In this document: positions 33,534 to 45,149 of the stretch, one piece after another
How the letters are laid out: each line of letters opens with the position of its first letter
How positions within the stretch are numbered: the stretch's first letter is position 1
Source: Lolium rigidum
Taxonomy: Eukaryota > Streptophyta > Magnoliopsida > Poales > Poaceae
DNA length: 64,000 bases
NCBI RefSeq assembly: GCF_022539505.1
Contig: NC_061510.1
Span: 40,511,047 to 40,575,046 of the forward strand
Reading direction: 5' to 3'
The notes under the pieces: generated by a model
Databases searched by the model: none
The model's input: the letters and a program-made list of their open reading frames with translations, nothing else
What the model was told of the DNA's origin: nothing
Position numbers and translations under genes: made by a program

Positions 33534-36500
33534 ATGGGGGCGCCTGTTTCCCCCTCGACCACGGGAGCGGGGAGCTGCCGGGGCCGGTTCTGGGTGCTGG
33601 AGGAGGTGGATGGGGAGGCCTCACCGGCGTCCGAGTCAGAAGAAGTGGAGGTCTCAGATGCGGGTGAGCCGAGCTCACCTCGCAACACACCGTCGGAGCT
33701 GCAGTTGGACGGCTTCGTCCAGCGTGCGGCGGAGCTGGGCGGGGAGCTCAGGCTCGGGAGGCGGTCGGCGTTCGCGCCCGGTGGAAAGGGTTCTCGATTC
33801 CGGCCGCGGGAGACGCCCCGCTGCCGTCGTCTGAGTGCTCTGGGTGGGCGAAACCCGCGAGGTGCAGGGGCACGTGGGGGAGCCGCCCGTTCTCCCGCGT
33901 CGGCGCCAGCTGGGGGCAAGACGGCTGCTCGACGGACGGTGGCGGTGTCGCCGGGGACGCCGGAGGTTCCGGTGTCGGCGCCGCCAGGACTGCGGGTGAC
34001 CGAGGTGGTCGGGGGTGGCACGCGTGGCTCGGGGGCCGCGGCCTGTCCCCCGCATGGGCTGGCTGTTGGGCCGCTTGGCCCAGTTGGGCCTGTTCTGTGC
34101 AGCACCCCAGAGGGTTTTGGGGAGGACGCCGAGGGAGGCTCCTGGCTGACGATCTCTCAGGAAGCTGGGCCGTCCGTGGCCCAGGTGGAGGTGGAGCCTA
34201 GCCCGCCTGGCCTGGAGAGGCCCATCCGGCGGGAGGGGAGCCTCTTTAGGTGGCTTTGGCTGCCTAAGGGATGCACGATCCCAACCCTAGGGTTTCCTGC
34301 TCGTGCGAGTGAGGTTAGGCAGAGAGTCAACGACCCGTTTGCGCCGCCGCATCGACTTCTCCGCAAAATCGCGCCACCGCCCCCTCTCTCTCGCTCCTTT
34401 GCTGAGGCGGTGATGGACAGAGGGTTCGAGGAAGGGCGGAAGAGGAGGTTGGAGGGGGAGGCGAGCCAGTGGCGGGCGGACGGCGGGGATTTTGACCACG
34501 GTGATGGTCGCGGCTCCGGTGCGGGCCGTGGCGTCGGCGGACGGCAGGAGGGCGGCGGCAGGCTCGAGGGTGGTCACCATGGCGGCGAGTACCACTACCA
34601 GAGCGCTGACCACCGCTACCAGGGGCGTGGCCGAGAGGATTGGGGCCCACCGCCGCCATGGTGGGAAGAGCAACAGCGGCGTGAGGCGGCTCAACGGAGG
34701 GAAGAGGAGCAGTGGCAGAGGCAACAAGAGGCGATGCGTGCCAGGGGTCAGGGAGACCGGGCGGCTGCCGCGGGTCAGGGAGACCGTGGTGGCGCGGGCG
34801 TCCATCACCAGCATTTCAACAAGGCTAAACCTTTCAAGAAGGCGCAGGGCGCGGCCGGAGGGGGGCAGCAACCCTTGGCGAAGGGGAAGAATAAGGCTGG
34901 TGCTTCCAAGGGTGGAACACCGGCCGGAGGAGAGTGCTTCAAATGTGGCCGCGAGGGACATTTCCAATCGGAATGCACCTTTGAGCCTCTTTGTGTGATC
35001 TGCAGTGCCGAGGGACATTCCTCGGCGAACTGTCCGTCGAGGGGGAAGACTTTGAGACTGCAATCCATGGGCCACGCGATCACCGGGGGCGGGTTCTATA
35101 ACATTGATGTAGAGCCGCTGAGAGGTTGCCAGGCACCGGGGGAGGTGTTCGCGGCGATCATTAGCTTCAAGGTGAAGCCTCTTTCTGAGGAACAGCTGTC
35201 CGATGAGCTCAAGCATCTGGTGGATGAGCTTTGGGACTGGCAAGTGCGCAAGCTCTCGGAGGTGGAGTTTTCCGTTGTCTTCCCGTCCCGCGAGACGCTC
35301 AAGCTGAGCACGGGCAGCGGAAAGCTGTTCCTCCCGCTGAGCAGGACTGACACTGCTATCCGTGAGGCGTTTCTAGCTCCAAGACCCAGTGTGCTGCTGC
35401 CGTCGACGTGGGTTCGCCTGACCGGGGTCCCGGAGGATCTGGCGACAAAGGAGAGGCTCATGGCTGCTTTCGTAATGGTGGGAAGGCCGTTTGAGGTTGA
35501 TGAGTTGTCTTTGAAGAAGAGGGACACGGAGCCGATCCGCATGCGATTCCACTATCGGTTCCCGGAAAGGATCAAGGGGTCGGTTCAAGTGTTCGTGAAC
35601 GGGGAAGGGTTCACTGTGGGGGTGCAAGCTGAAGCGCCGCCGCGTGGGGGTGCTGGGGGATCAGGGGGGCCTCCCAAACCTCCGGCGCGTCAGGACGACG
35701 ACGACGAGGACGAGGAGTCAGACGGCTTCTCCACGGACAGTGAGTGGAACAGGCACCGGCGTAGGAAGAACAAGGACAGCGAGAAGGAGAAGGATGTGGT
35801 GCCGGAGAAGGGCAAGTCGGCTACGACGGTTACTACCGGCAAGACCGTCATGGGGGTGGCAGTTGAGGGACAGGGGTCTCAGTCCGCTCCCCCGCCTGGG
35901 AAGGGGTCGGCGCCTGGTGGTCTGGCGCTGGATCAGTATGGGTCAAACCTTAAGGGGACTTCGATCCCCTTCTCGTTCCCATCCCTGGAGCTGTACGGGC
36001 CGGAGGGGCTGCAGGCGACGCCGGTGGGGACTGAGGCAGGCAGGGCCGGCTTGGAGGGCTCCTCGCTCTCCACGATGTTGGACCCCCCCTCCTCATGGTC
36101 GGTGGACAACCCAGATCCCTTGGGACCACCGGCCAAGATGGCTAGGCGGGAGGCCGGGGCTGACATATCGACGGTGGCGGATGTGGTGGTGCTGGGCGAG
36201 GCGGCTGGTGAGGAGGTTGGTGCCGTGGGACAGGTGATGGTCCAGGACCTACTGCTGGAGGCGAGGACGGCCACTCCGGTGGTGCGTGGCCCGCGGTCGG
36301 CGGCGATCCCCTACGCGCGGAAGACAGCGAGCAAGCCGCCCTCGGCGGTGCGCAAGAGTACCCGCCACGGGAAGGGGACGGCGGCCTCGACGACGATGAT
36401 GGAGAAGGCGCAGCAGCTCGCGGCCGACAAGAACCTGGAGACGGCCGGCACCAACAAGAAGGCAGACAAAGGTACGGATTTCGCCATCCTTGACATCCTT

Positions 36501-36950
36501 CCCGACTCCCATCTCTCTTCTGTAGTCAAGGATAGTTGCATAGTTTTCTCTCCTAGTTTGGGCTGCCCGGGGGAGGCTCTGTCCATTATTCGCGCTAAGG
36601 AACAAGTTCAGGCGGCGCTGGCGGCCACGGCTAGGAGGCTCCAGCTTGAGTCGGAAGCCCGCAAGGCGGCGGAAACGGCCAACATGGACCCTGCGCAAGA
36701 GCGGCAGGGTGCCCTCGAGGAGCAGGGCTCCGATTCTAGGGTGGGGCAGCCTCTTCGGGATGAAGAGGCGGCGTCCACCGCCTCCGAGGGGGAGGAGGAC
36801 GACCAGGTGCGCGGGACACACTTGGCCACGGCGGCAGTGCCGGACTTGGATGGGGCGAAGGGTCGCACTACCCAGGCTCCCAAGAGGAGGAGGAAGAAGT
36901 CCTCGCTCACGGTCAGGAAGAACTCATCTAAACGCCGAGGGGCCGCATGA
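33534..36950 (+). CDS. LINE ORF1 protein, RNA-binding Gag-like (about 1138 aa)
   Basis: The long, intact, GC-rich frame begins at the first ATG (33534); a GTG-initiated reading would add 12 residues. The N-terminal half is Gly/Arg/Pro-rich low complexity. Two CCHC zinc knuckles (CFKCGREGHFQSEC and CVICSAEGHSSANC) lie at about residues 465-500, and a DUF4283-like block follows (about 530-700, including LLPSTWVRLTGVPE). The tail is rich in charged and Ala/Gly residues and ends with basic RRRKKSS. The protein would bind LINE RNA. Its stop overlaps the ORF2 start as ATGA at 36947-36950, a coupling typical of plant L1 elements. It is longer than most plant ORF1 proteins. Confidence 0.88.
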   Translation: MGAPVSPSTTGAGSCRGRFWVLEEVDGEASPASESEEVEVSDAGEPSSPRNTPSELQLDGFVQRAAELGGELRLGRRSAFAPGGKGSRFRPRETPRCRRLSALGGRNPRGAGARGGAARSPASAPAGGKTAARRTVAVSPGTPEVPVSAPPGLRVTEVVGGGTRGSGAAACPPHGLAVGPLGPVGPVLCSTPEGFGEDAEGGSWLTISQEAGPSVAQVEVEPSPPGLERPIRREGSLFRWLWLPKGCTIPTLGFPARASEVRQRVNDPFAPPHRLLRKIAPPPPLSRSFAEAVMDRGFEEGRKRRLEGEASQWRADGGDFDHGDGRGSGAGRGVGGRQEGGGRLEGGHHGGEYHYQSADHRYQGRGREDWGPPPPWWEEQQRREAAQRREEEQWQRQQEAMRARGQGDRAAAAGQGDRGGAGVHHQHFNKAKPFKKAQGAAGGGQQPLAKGKNKAGASKGGTPAGGECFKCGREGHFQSECTFEPLCVICSAEGHSSANCPSRGKTLRLQSMGHAITGGGFYNIDVEPLRGCQAPGEVFAAIISFKVKPLSEEQLSDELKHLVDELWDWQVRKLSEVEFSVVFPSRETLKLSTGSGKLFLPLSRTDTAIREAFLAPRPSVLLPSTWVRLTGVPEDLATKERLMAAFVMVGRPFEVDELSLKKRDTEPIRMRFHYRFPERIKGSVQVFVNGEGFTVGVQAEAPPRGGAGGSGGPPKPPARQDDDDEDEESDGFSTDSEWNRHRRRKNKDSEKEKDVVPEKGKSATTVTTGKTVMGVAVEGQGSQSAPPPGKGSAPGGLALDQYGSNLKGTSIPFSFPSLELYGPEGLQATPVGTEAGRAGLEGSSLSTMLDPPSSWSVDNPDPLGPPAKMARREAGADISTVADVVVLGEAAGEEVGAVGQVMVQDLLLEARTATPVVRGPRSAAIPYARKTASKPPSAVRKSTRHGKGTAASTTMMEKAQQLAADKNLETAGTNKKADKGTDFAILDILPDSHLSSVVKDSCIVFSPSLGCPGEALSIIRAKEQVQAALAATARRLQLESEARKAAETANMDPAQERQGALEEQGSDSRVGQPLRDEEAASTASEGEEDDQVRGTHLATAAVPDLDGAKGRTTQAPKRRRKKSSLTVRKNSSKRRGAA

Positions 36951-38418
36951 GGTTCCTTATCCAAAACATCCGAGGCTGGGGGCGCCGGGACGGCGGACTC
37001 AGCTGAAGGACATCTTCAAGACGGAGCAAGTCGATATCATTGGCTTACAAGAGACCATTAAACAGGATTTCTCGGCACAAGAACTGCGTTGGCTAGAACA
37101 CGGTGGCCAATTCAACTGGAATTGGGTGCCGGCGGCGGGGCACTCGGGTGGGCTCCTGCTAGGCTTCAGGGATGAATTCTTTGAGGTTGGGTTCTGGAGG
37201 AAGGGCTCCTTCTTTCTTAGCGCTGACATACTACAGAGGAATAACAATCTTAAATGGCGCTTCATGCTGGTGTACGGCCCAGCAGATCACTCGCGGACGT
37301 CTGAGTTTCTGGGAGAGCTCGAGACGGAGGTTTCCAACTGCCTACTTCCTATTGTGGTAGCAGGGGATTTCAACCTGGTCCGTCGAGCAGAGGATAAGAG
37401 TAATGGGGCGGTCAATTGGCCACGGGTGCGCCGATTTAATGATGTCCTTGCTAGCTTATCCCTAAGGGAAATCTGTCGGGCAGGGGCTCGCTTCACATGG
37501 ACGAATAACCAGGCCTCTCCGATTAGGTCGGTTCTGGACAGAGTCTTTGTCTCGCCATCCTGGGAGGTGGTGTTCCCCCTTTCTTCCCTTGCGGCGGTCA
37601 CAAGGATCGGTTCCGACCACTGCCCTTTGATCTTGGACAACGGGGAGAAAGGTCTTAAGAGATCACCACGGTTCTTTTTTCAGACGTGGTGGTTTGGGGT
37701 TCCGGGCTTTGGGGAGCTGGTCCGGGGTAAGTTGGCATCTGCCATATCAGCTGCAGGGACACAGAGGTCGAGTGTTGACCTTTGGCAGCACATCGCCCGA
37801 GGGCTTAGGCAATTCCTCAAAGGGTGGGGAGCGAATCTAGGGAGGGAGCGTCGAGTGTTCCGCGAGGACTTGGTCAAGCGGATCCAGGGGTTAGATGAGA
37901 TGGCAGATGCTAATGGTTTGGATGAGGAGGGATGGGCCCTCCGATACAGTTTGGTAGTTCAGATCATTGTGTTGGACAGCCTAGAGGAGGAATATTGGAA
38001 ACAGAGGAGCAGAGTGCAGTGGACTCTTAAGGGGGACGCGTGCACGGCATTTTTCCATGCCTTCGCCAACGGTAGACGCAGGAAATGCATGATTCCCCGC
38101 CTGATCACGGAAACCGGGGAGATTTCCGTGCAACGGGACTTGGTAGACCACATCTACGGGTTCTACCAGGGTCTCATGGGCTCGGTGGGGGAGGAGAAAG
38201 TGTTCTCCTTGGGCCCGGACCTTTGGCCGGTGGAGGCGCAGGTCTCTCAAGGGGAGAACGAAGAACTTGCACTCACTTTTACGCCGGAAGAGCTGGATGC
38301 TGTGCTTGCCGAGATGAAGCCGGACTCGGCGCCGGGCCCTGATGGGCTACCGGTGGTGTTCTTTAAGAAGTTCTGGGAGATTCTTAAAGGACCCATTCTC
38401 AACATCCTGAACGATTTT
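36947..38418 (+). pseudogene. LINE ORF2, 5' part: AP endonuclease and start of reverse transcriptase
   Basis: The start codon overlaps the ORF1 stop. MRFLIQNIRGWG opens an apurinic-type endonuclease, and a one-base shift near 36980 moves it to the frame that continues to 38418. Endonuclease landmarks are IGLQET, YGPADH, GDFNLV and GSDHCPL. The reverse transcriptase lead-in SAPGPDGLP lies near 38330. The endonuclease nicks target DNA for target-primed reverse transcription. Element F interrupts the gene after NDF; the remainder is at 60790-62975. Confidence 0.88.
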
Positions 38419-39129
38419 TGTCGTCGTGGTGAACGGACAGATGCCATAGGATGGCTTAAGTTGGGGCCGAATGGACGCAAGAGGATTCGGGGGAGGGTTT
38501 GTGATTAGATGGGATGAACTTCCGGATGGTTTCCTCAAGAACTTAGCTAAGGCTAGAGGTTGAAGAAGAAAGACATAAGGAAGAACTCGCTCTAGATCAT
38601 CATCTTTATTGATCTTAACAGGCTACCAGTTTCTCAGTACAAGTTCTTCTGTGTTCATGCGCGCCTCTGTAAGAAGGGCTGCCCCCTCTCCTTATATAGG
38701 GGAGAGGGTGGCTTACAGGGCAAGAAACCCTAATGGCATCTTTGACTAGACAAACTACTTTACAAAGCTACTTTAATCATAGAAGACACCGGAGTCCTCT
38801 TTAATCAGAGATGCTGACGTCCTCCGGCTTCTTTGACCGTCATCCTTCTCTTTATCGTCAGCCCTTCGTCTAAAGTTACTTTGCTTAGCTCATCTTTGTC
38901 TTCTAGCTCGGAGAGAATCTTTGACCGATCCTGCCGACTCCGCTCTTCCCTCCGGTGGCCCGGTATCTTCTTACCTGGTTTCGGCATACCCCTCTTGGGG
39001 ATACCGGCTTAGCTTCACTTAGCTAAGTTCCTATATTTAAGTTCCGGTACGAACATTAAACCGGTATCTTGATGGCTCAAACCATCCGGTTTGGCATGCC
39101 TTTGGCATACCGGGGGTCATCCCCCAACA
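38419..39129 (-). repeat. 3' LTR of element F
   Basis: This LTR matches 60073-60784. A TATATAAG promoter element reads on the minus strand at about 38692-38699. Inside it, GGGGACTAA on the minus strand (about 39130-39138) is the polypurine tract. Confidence 0.92.
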
Positions 39130-40076
39130 TTAGTCCCCGAAGCTGGTATAGTCCGCGGATCCTATCCAACAGACCATGCCAGGTTCTTTCTTTTTAGGAT
39201 ACCGGTTTAATCTATCCGGCCTTAGGCTTGGATCCGGCATCTTTGCCCAGATCATCGCTATCTCTTCTCCTTAAGGCATTATCCGGTGTCTTATCCTCCG
39301 GCATCTATGGTCATTAAACACTTCCTCGGCGATGTCGAGAATATTTTGGGCCCCGCGCCTGTCAGTGACATGCGCACTGTTAACTGTCATGCCAGTGTCA
39401 GTTGTCACTTCGCTTCGACTCCCGCGCGCCCATTTAATGCACCGCTGCGGATCCCACTAGCCGTTTTGGATCCCGTGTGCGCCTCCGTGTGGCCTCCCCT
39501 TTTTTCGCGTGTACCTCTTTGCCACGTGGCGGCCCGTGGCACGAACCGTCGCGGGCCGCGAGGCGAACCGCCGAGGCCCAGCGGTTTTCGGCCCACTTCC
39601 TCTCTCCTTTATAAGCACAACTGCCCCTTCTTCTTCCTCTTCTCCGCATTCCCCTACCTTCGCGCATAGTGCTCCTCGCTTCTGCGCCTTCGCCGCTCTC
39701 CGTCCGCCGTTGCTCGCTTGAGTTCCGCCGCCCGGCGAACTTACGCCGCGCTTCCTCCGGACCTCGTCGTGCGGGAATCTCCTGCAGCACTTTCTTTGAG
39801 CGCGCTGCATTCTTGCTTCTTCGTGACCTTCTCCGCCTCGACGTCGACGGGGCTCGTCGGCGACCGCAGGTCCCTTCCTTCGCCGGCGAAAGTCTTCCTC
39901 AGCGACTGCTACGCTCAAGGTTAGTTCCAATCTTACTTCGCTCGCCATCTGCTTGCTTTTCAGATCTTGGGTCTACGGTGTTCTTATTTCCTCTTTTTCT
40001 TTGATTTTCTTCTTACTCGTAGATCTTCACGCGGGGTCCAAGTGTTGGATTTCCGTTTTTTCGCCTACCCATTCAA
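39130..40076 (+). other. Element F region between LTR and antisense ORF
   Basis: The stretch is GC-rich toward the right and non-coding apart from fortuitous overlapping frames. It contains the candidate promoter and a leader with pyrimidine-rich stretches. Confidence 0.5.
39523..39615 (+). promoter_or_regulatory. Candidate promoter of the antisense ORF of element F
   Basis: A palindromic G-box (GCCACGTGGC, core 39523-39528) lies about 80 bp before a TATA-like TTTATAAG at 39608-39615, both oriented toward the antisense ORF. A possible leader intron (GTTAGT donor at 39920, with acceptor candidates at 39962 and 40021) precedes the ATG at 40077. Confidence 0.45.
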
Positions 40077-41159
40077 TGTCCGACGAGGAATCTTCCTCCG
40101 CACCTTCTTCTTCCTTTCCCGTTAAGCGCCGTAGACAATCTCCCGGCGAATCCACGGCTTCAGATCCGATGGAGACCGATTCCGGCAACCAGCAGGGATC
40201 CGGTAGCCACCAAGAGTCCGGTGGCCATTTAGAATCCGGTAGCTTTAGCCAAGCATCCGGTAGCCACCTTGAAGCGAGTAGCTCGGCGAAGCATCCGAGT
40301 AGCTCCGACCCAATCATCTGGCGCAGAGCCTTCCCCAATCACCCGCGGAGCCTGGATGGGCTCCAGTGTTACCGAACTCGAGATCGATTGGTTATACCGG
40401 TCCCGAAGGATTCCGGAAGGAGTCACTTGCCGGATTCCTGACGACGAAATCGAACCGGACCCCGAGCCCGATGAGTATGTTGTTTTTCTTGCTCACTTTG
40501 AGCGTGGCTTCGGCCTTCCTGCCTCCTCTTTTTTCCGGGAGTTTTTAGATTTCTACAAACTCCAACCTCACCATCTTCCTGGCAACGCCATCTTCTACCT
40601 TTCTTGCTATGCCACCTTCATGGAGGCCTATATCGGCATTCGTCCCACTCGTGAGACGTTTGCCCGCTTCTTTTGTCTGCGGATTAACTCCGTCCAGGGC
40701 AAGGAAATCCCTAAGCCCAAGCCGCCCGTGGAGTGCGGATCTTGTATCGTTGGCTCTCGCCAGGGGAGAACTTTCCTTAAATTTGCCGGCCTCGAATCCT
40801 GCCGCGTCTGGCAAGGAACCTTTTTCTACGTGAAGAACAGCGGCCGTGCCGATCTTATTGATCTTCCTCCTTACCAAGCGGGTCCTCCCAGCAAAACCAA
40901 CTGGAGCTACAACCCGAAGACGGACCATGCCGAAACCAACCGGGTGGTACGCTTCTTGGCCTCTTTGAAGAAGGAGACCAACATCTGCTCGGATGATATC
41001 ATCCGCACCTTTATCTCACGCCGGGTGCTTCCTCTGAAGCGCCGTGCGCATAGGATGAGCGAGATGTATGGCCCAGGCGATCCTACCAAGATCACAGGCC
41101 GTCCTCTTAGCAAGAAAGACGTCGTTCGCAAGGCTAAGCAAATTTGCCAAACTGCTATG

Positions 41160-42778
41160 TGATACGTCTCCGACGTATCGATAATTTCTTATGTTCTATG
41201 CCATATTATTGATGATACCTACATGTTTTATGCACACTTTATGTCATATTTGTGCATTTTCTGGAACTAACCTATTAACAAGATGCCGAAGTGCCGATTC
41301 TTCGTTTTCTGCTGTTTTTGGTTTCGAAATCCTAGTAACGAAATATTCTCGGAATTGGACGAAATCAAAGCCCAGGGGCCTATTTTTCCACGAAGCTTCC
41401 GAAGTCCGAAGACGAGACGAAGAGGGGCCACGGGGTGGCCAAACCCTAGGCGGCGCGGCCCCACCCCCGGCCGCGCCGGCCTATGGTGTGGGCCCCCGTG
41501 CCGCCTCTTGACTTGCCCTTCCGCCTACTTAAAGCCTCCGTGATGAAACCCCCGATACCGAGAGCCACGATACGGAAAACCTTGCTGAGACGCCGTCGCC
41601 GCCGATCCCATCTCGGGGGATCCAGGAGATCGCCTCCGGCACCCTGCCGGAGAGGGGATTCATCTCCCGGAGGACTCTACACCGCCATGGTCGCCTCCGG
41701 AGTGATGAGTGAGTAGTTCACCCCTGGACTATGGGTCCATAGCAGTAGCTAGATGGTTGTCTTCTCCTCATTGTGCTTCATTGTTGGATCTTGTGAGCTG
41801 CCTAACATGATCAAGATCATCTATATGTAGTTCTATATGTTGTGTTTGTCGGGATCCGATGGATAGAGAATACTATGTCATGTTAATTATCAAGTTATTA
41901 TACATGTGTTGTTTATGATCTTGCATGCTCTCCGTTTCTAGTAGAGGCTCTGGCCAAGTTTTTACTTTTAACTCCAAGAGGGAGTACTTATGCTCGATAG
42001 TGGGTTCATGCTCGCATTGACACCGGGACGAGTGACGAGAAAGTTCTAAGGTTGTGTTGTCTTTGTTGCCACTAGGGATAAAACATTGGCGCTATGTCCG
42101 AGGATGTAGTTGTTGATTACATTACGCACCATACTTAATGCAATTGTCCGTTGTTAGCAACTTAATGCTGGAGGGGTTCGGATGATAACTCTGAAGGTGG
42201 ACTTTTTAGGCATAGATGCGGTTGGATGGCGGTCTATGTACTTTGTCGTAATGCCCAATTAAATCTCACTATACTTATCATGTCATGTATGTGCATTGTT
42301 ATGCTCTCTCTATTTGTCAATTGCCCGATCGTAATTTGTTCACCCAACATGCTTTTATCTTATGGGAGAGACACCTCTAGTGAACTGTGGACCCCGGTCC
42401 ATTCTTTAATACTTGAAATACAAATCTGCTTGCAATACTTGTTTTTACTTGTTTTCTCTGCAAACAATCATCTTCCACACAATACGGTTAATCCTTTGTT
42501 ACAGCAAGCCGGTGAGATTGACAACCTCATCTGTTTCGTTGAGGCAAAGTACTTTGGTTGTGTTGTGCGGGTTCCACGTTGGCGCCGGAATCTCCGGTGT
42601 TGCGCCGCACTACATCCCGCCGCCATCAACCTTCAACGTGCTTCTTGACTCCTACTGGTCCGATTAAACCTTGGTTTCTTACCGAGGGAAACTTGCCGCT
42701 GTGCGCATCACACCTTCCTCTTGGGGTTCCCAACGGACGCGTGTCGAACGAAAGACAATACGTCAACCACGCGCATCA
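41160..42778 (+). repeat. 5' LTR of element G
   Basis: It starts TGATACGTCTCCGACG and ends CGCGCATCA. It is closely similar to 47732-49355 and related to the A LTR. A TACTTAAAGCC promoter-like run lies near 41526. Confidence 0.93.
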
Positions 42779-43032
42779 AGCAAATTTACGGCGCCGTTGC
42801 CGGGAGATCAAGACACGCTGCAAGGGGAGTCTCCACTTCTCAATCTCTTTACTTTGTTTTTGTCTTGCTTTATTTTATTTACTACTTTGTTTGCTGCACT
42901 TATATCAAAACACAAAAAAATTAGTTGCTAGCTTTACTTTATTTACTGTCTTGTTTGCTATATTGAAAACACACAAAAAATTAGTCTACTTGCATTTACT
43001 TTATCTAGTTTGCTTTATTTACTGTTGCTAAA

Positions 43033-45149
43033 ATGGCCAACCCTGAAAATACTAAGTTGTGTGACTTCACTAGCACAAATAATAATGATTTCTTATGCAC
43101 ACCTATTGCTCCACCTGCTACTACGGCGGAATTCTTTGAAATTAAACCTGCTTTACTAAATCTTGTTATGCGAGAGCAATTTTCTCGGTGTTAGTTCTGA
43201 TGATGTTGCTGCCCATCTCAATAATTTTGTTGAACTATGTGAAATGCAAAAATATAAAGATGTAGATGGTGACATTATAAAATTAAAATTGTTTCCTTTC
43301 TCATTAAGAGGAAGAGCTAAAGATTGGTTGCTATCTCTCGCCTAAGAATAGTATTGATTCATGGACTAAATGCAAGGATGCTTTTATTGGTAGATATTAT
43401 CCCCCTGCTAAAATTATATCTTTGAGGAGTAGCATAATGAATTTCAAACAATTAGATACTGAACATGTTGCTCAAGCTTGGGAAAGAATGAAATCTCCGG
43501 TTAAAAATTGCCCAACCCATGGATCGACTACTTGGATGATCATCCAAACCTTCTATGCGGGACTAAATTTTTCTTCGCGGAATTTATTGGATTCAGCTGC
43601 TGGAGGTACCTTTATGTCCATCACTCTTGGTGAAGCAACAAAGCTCCTTGATAATATGATGGTTAATTACTCTGAATGGCACACGGAAAGAGCTCCACAA
43701 GGTAAGAAGGTAAATTCTGTTGAAGAATCCTCTTCCTTGAATGATAAGGTTGATGCTATTATGTCTATGCTTGTGAATGATAGGACTAATGTTGATCCTA
43801 ATAATGTTCCATTAGCTTCATTGGTTGCACAAGAAGAACATGTTGATGTAAACTTCATTAAAAATAATAATTTCAACAACAATGCTTATCGGAACAATTC
43901 TAGTAATAACTATAGGCCATATCCTTATAATAATGGTAACGGTTATGCTAATTCTTATGGGAATTCTTACAACAATAATAGGAATACACCCCCTGGACTT
44001 GAGGCCATGCTTAAAGAATTTATTAGTACACAAACTGCCTTTAACAAATCTGTTGAGGAAAAGCTCAATAAAATTGATATTCTTGTTTCTAGAGTTGATA
44101 GTCTTGCCTCTGATGTTGATCTTTTGAAATCGAAAGTTATGCCTAATAGGGATATTGAAAATAAAATTGTTACTACAGCAAATGCCATCCAAGTTAGAAT
44201 TAATGAGAATATAAGATTAATGGCTGACTGCGTGCTAGGTGGGATAGAGAAGAAAATGAAAAACTAGCTAAAAAGGAAAATGTAGCTAAAGTTTGGACTA
44301 TTACCACCACTAGCAATGCTAATGATTCATATGTTGCTGCACCTCCTACTATCAATGGTAAAATAATTGGTGTTAGCAAAGCTTCTACTCCTAGTGCAAA
44401 GCGCGCAAAATTACCCGAAGCTGCTAAAGCTAGCTGAAGCTGCTTGTGATAAAGCTGCTGAAATTTTTTCCAACCTTGGGGATGATAATCCCATTGCTTT
44501 AGATTGTAATGATTTAGATTTTGATGATTGCCACATCTCTGAAGTTATAAAGTTCTTGCAAAAACTTGCTAAGAGTCCCAATGCTAGCGCTATAAATTTG
44601 GCTTTCACAAAACATATTACAAATGCTCTCATAAAAGCTAGAGAAGAGAAACTAAAACTTGAAACTTCTATTCCTAGAAAGCTAGAGGATGGTTGGGAGC
44701 CCATCATTAAAATGAGAGTCAAAGATTTTGATTGTAATGCTTTATGTGATCTTGGTGCAAGTATTTCGTTATGCCTAAAAAAGTCTATGATATGCTTGAC
44801 TTGCCACCATTGAAAAATTGTTATTTGGATGTTAATCTCGCTGATAATGCTAAAAAGAAACCTTTGGGGAAAGTTGATAATGTTCATATTATGGTTAACA
44901 ATAACCTTGTCCCCGTTGATTTTGTTGTCTTGGATATTGAATGCAATGCATCTTGCCCCATTATATTGGGAAGACCTTTTCTTCGAAGCTGTTGGTGCTA
45001 CTATTGATATGAAGGAAGGTAATATTAAATATCAATTTCCTCTCAAGAAAGGTATGGAACACTTCCCTAGAAAGAGAATGAAGTTACCTTATGATTCTAT
45101 TATTAGAACAAATTATGATGTTGATGCTTCATCTCTCGATGTTACTTGA
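43033..45149 (+). pseudogene. gag-protease of element G
   Basis: The ATG at 43033 (MANPENTKLCDF) begins a Gag with FSLRGRAKDWLLSL near 43300-43340 and QAWERMKSPVKNCP near 43470-43510, then an Asn-rich stretch and a helical region. An aspartic protease follows (CDLGAS near 44750, IILGRPFLR near 44970). Extra or missing bases at about 43186, 43340, 43525, 44225, 44430, 44765 and 44990 break the frame, several at the same sites as in A. The last 45 codons before the stop at 45147-45149 are again out of frame with the protease. With these shifts no full product is possible. Confidence 0.85.

Noticed and set aside
33488..36821. Long minus-strand ORFs (for example 34287-35243, 36249-36821)
   Set aside because: They are antisense shadows of the GC-rich LINE ORF1, with biased, low-complexity composition and no domain.
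41191..41716. Possible host gene in a GC-rich island with Arg/Pro-rich frames
   Set aside because: The island is the middle of the G LTR and is repeated at 47763-48288.
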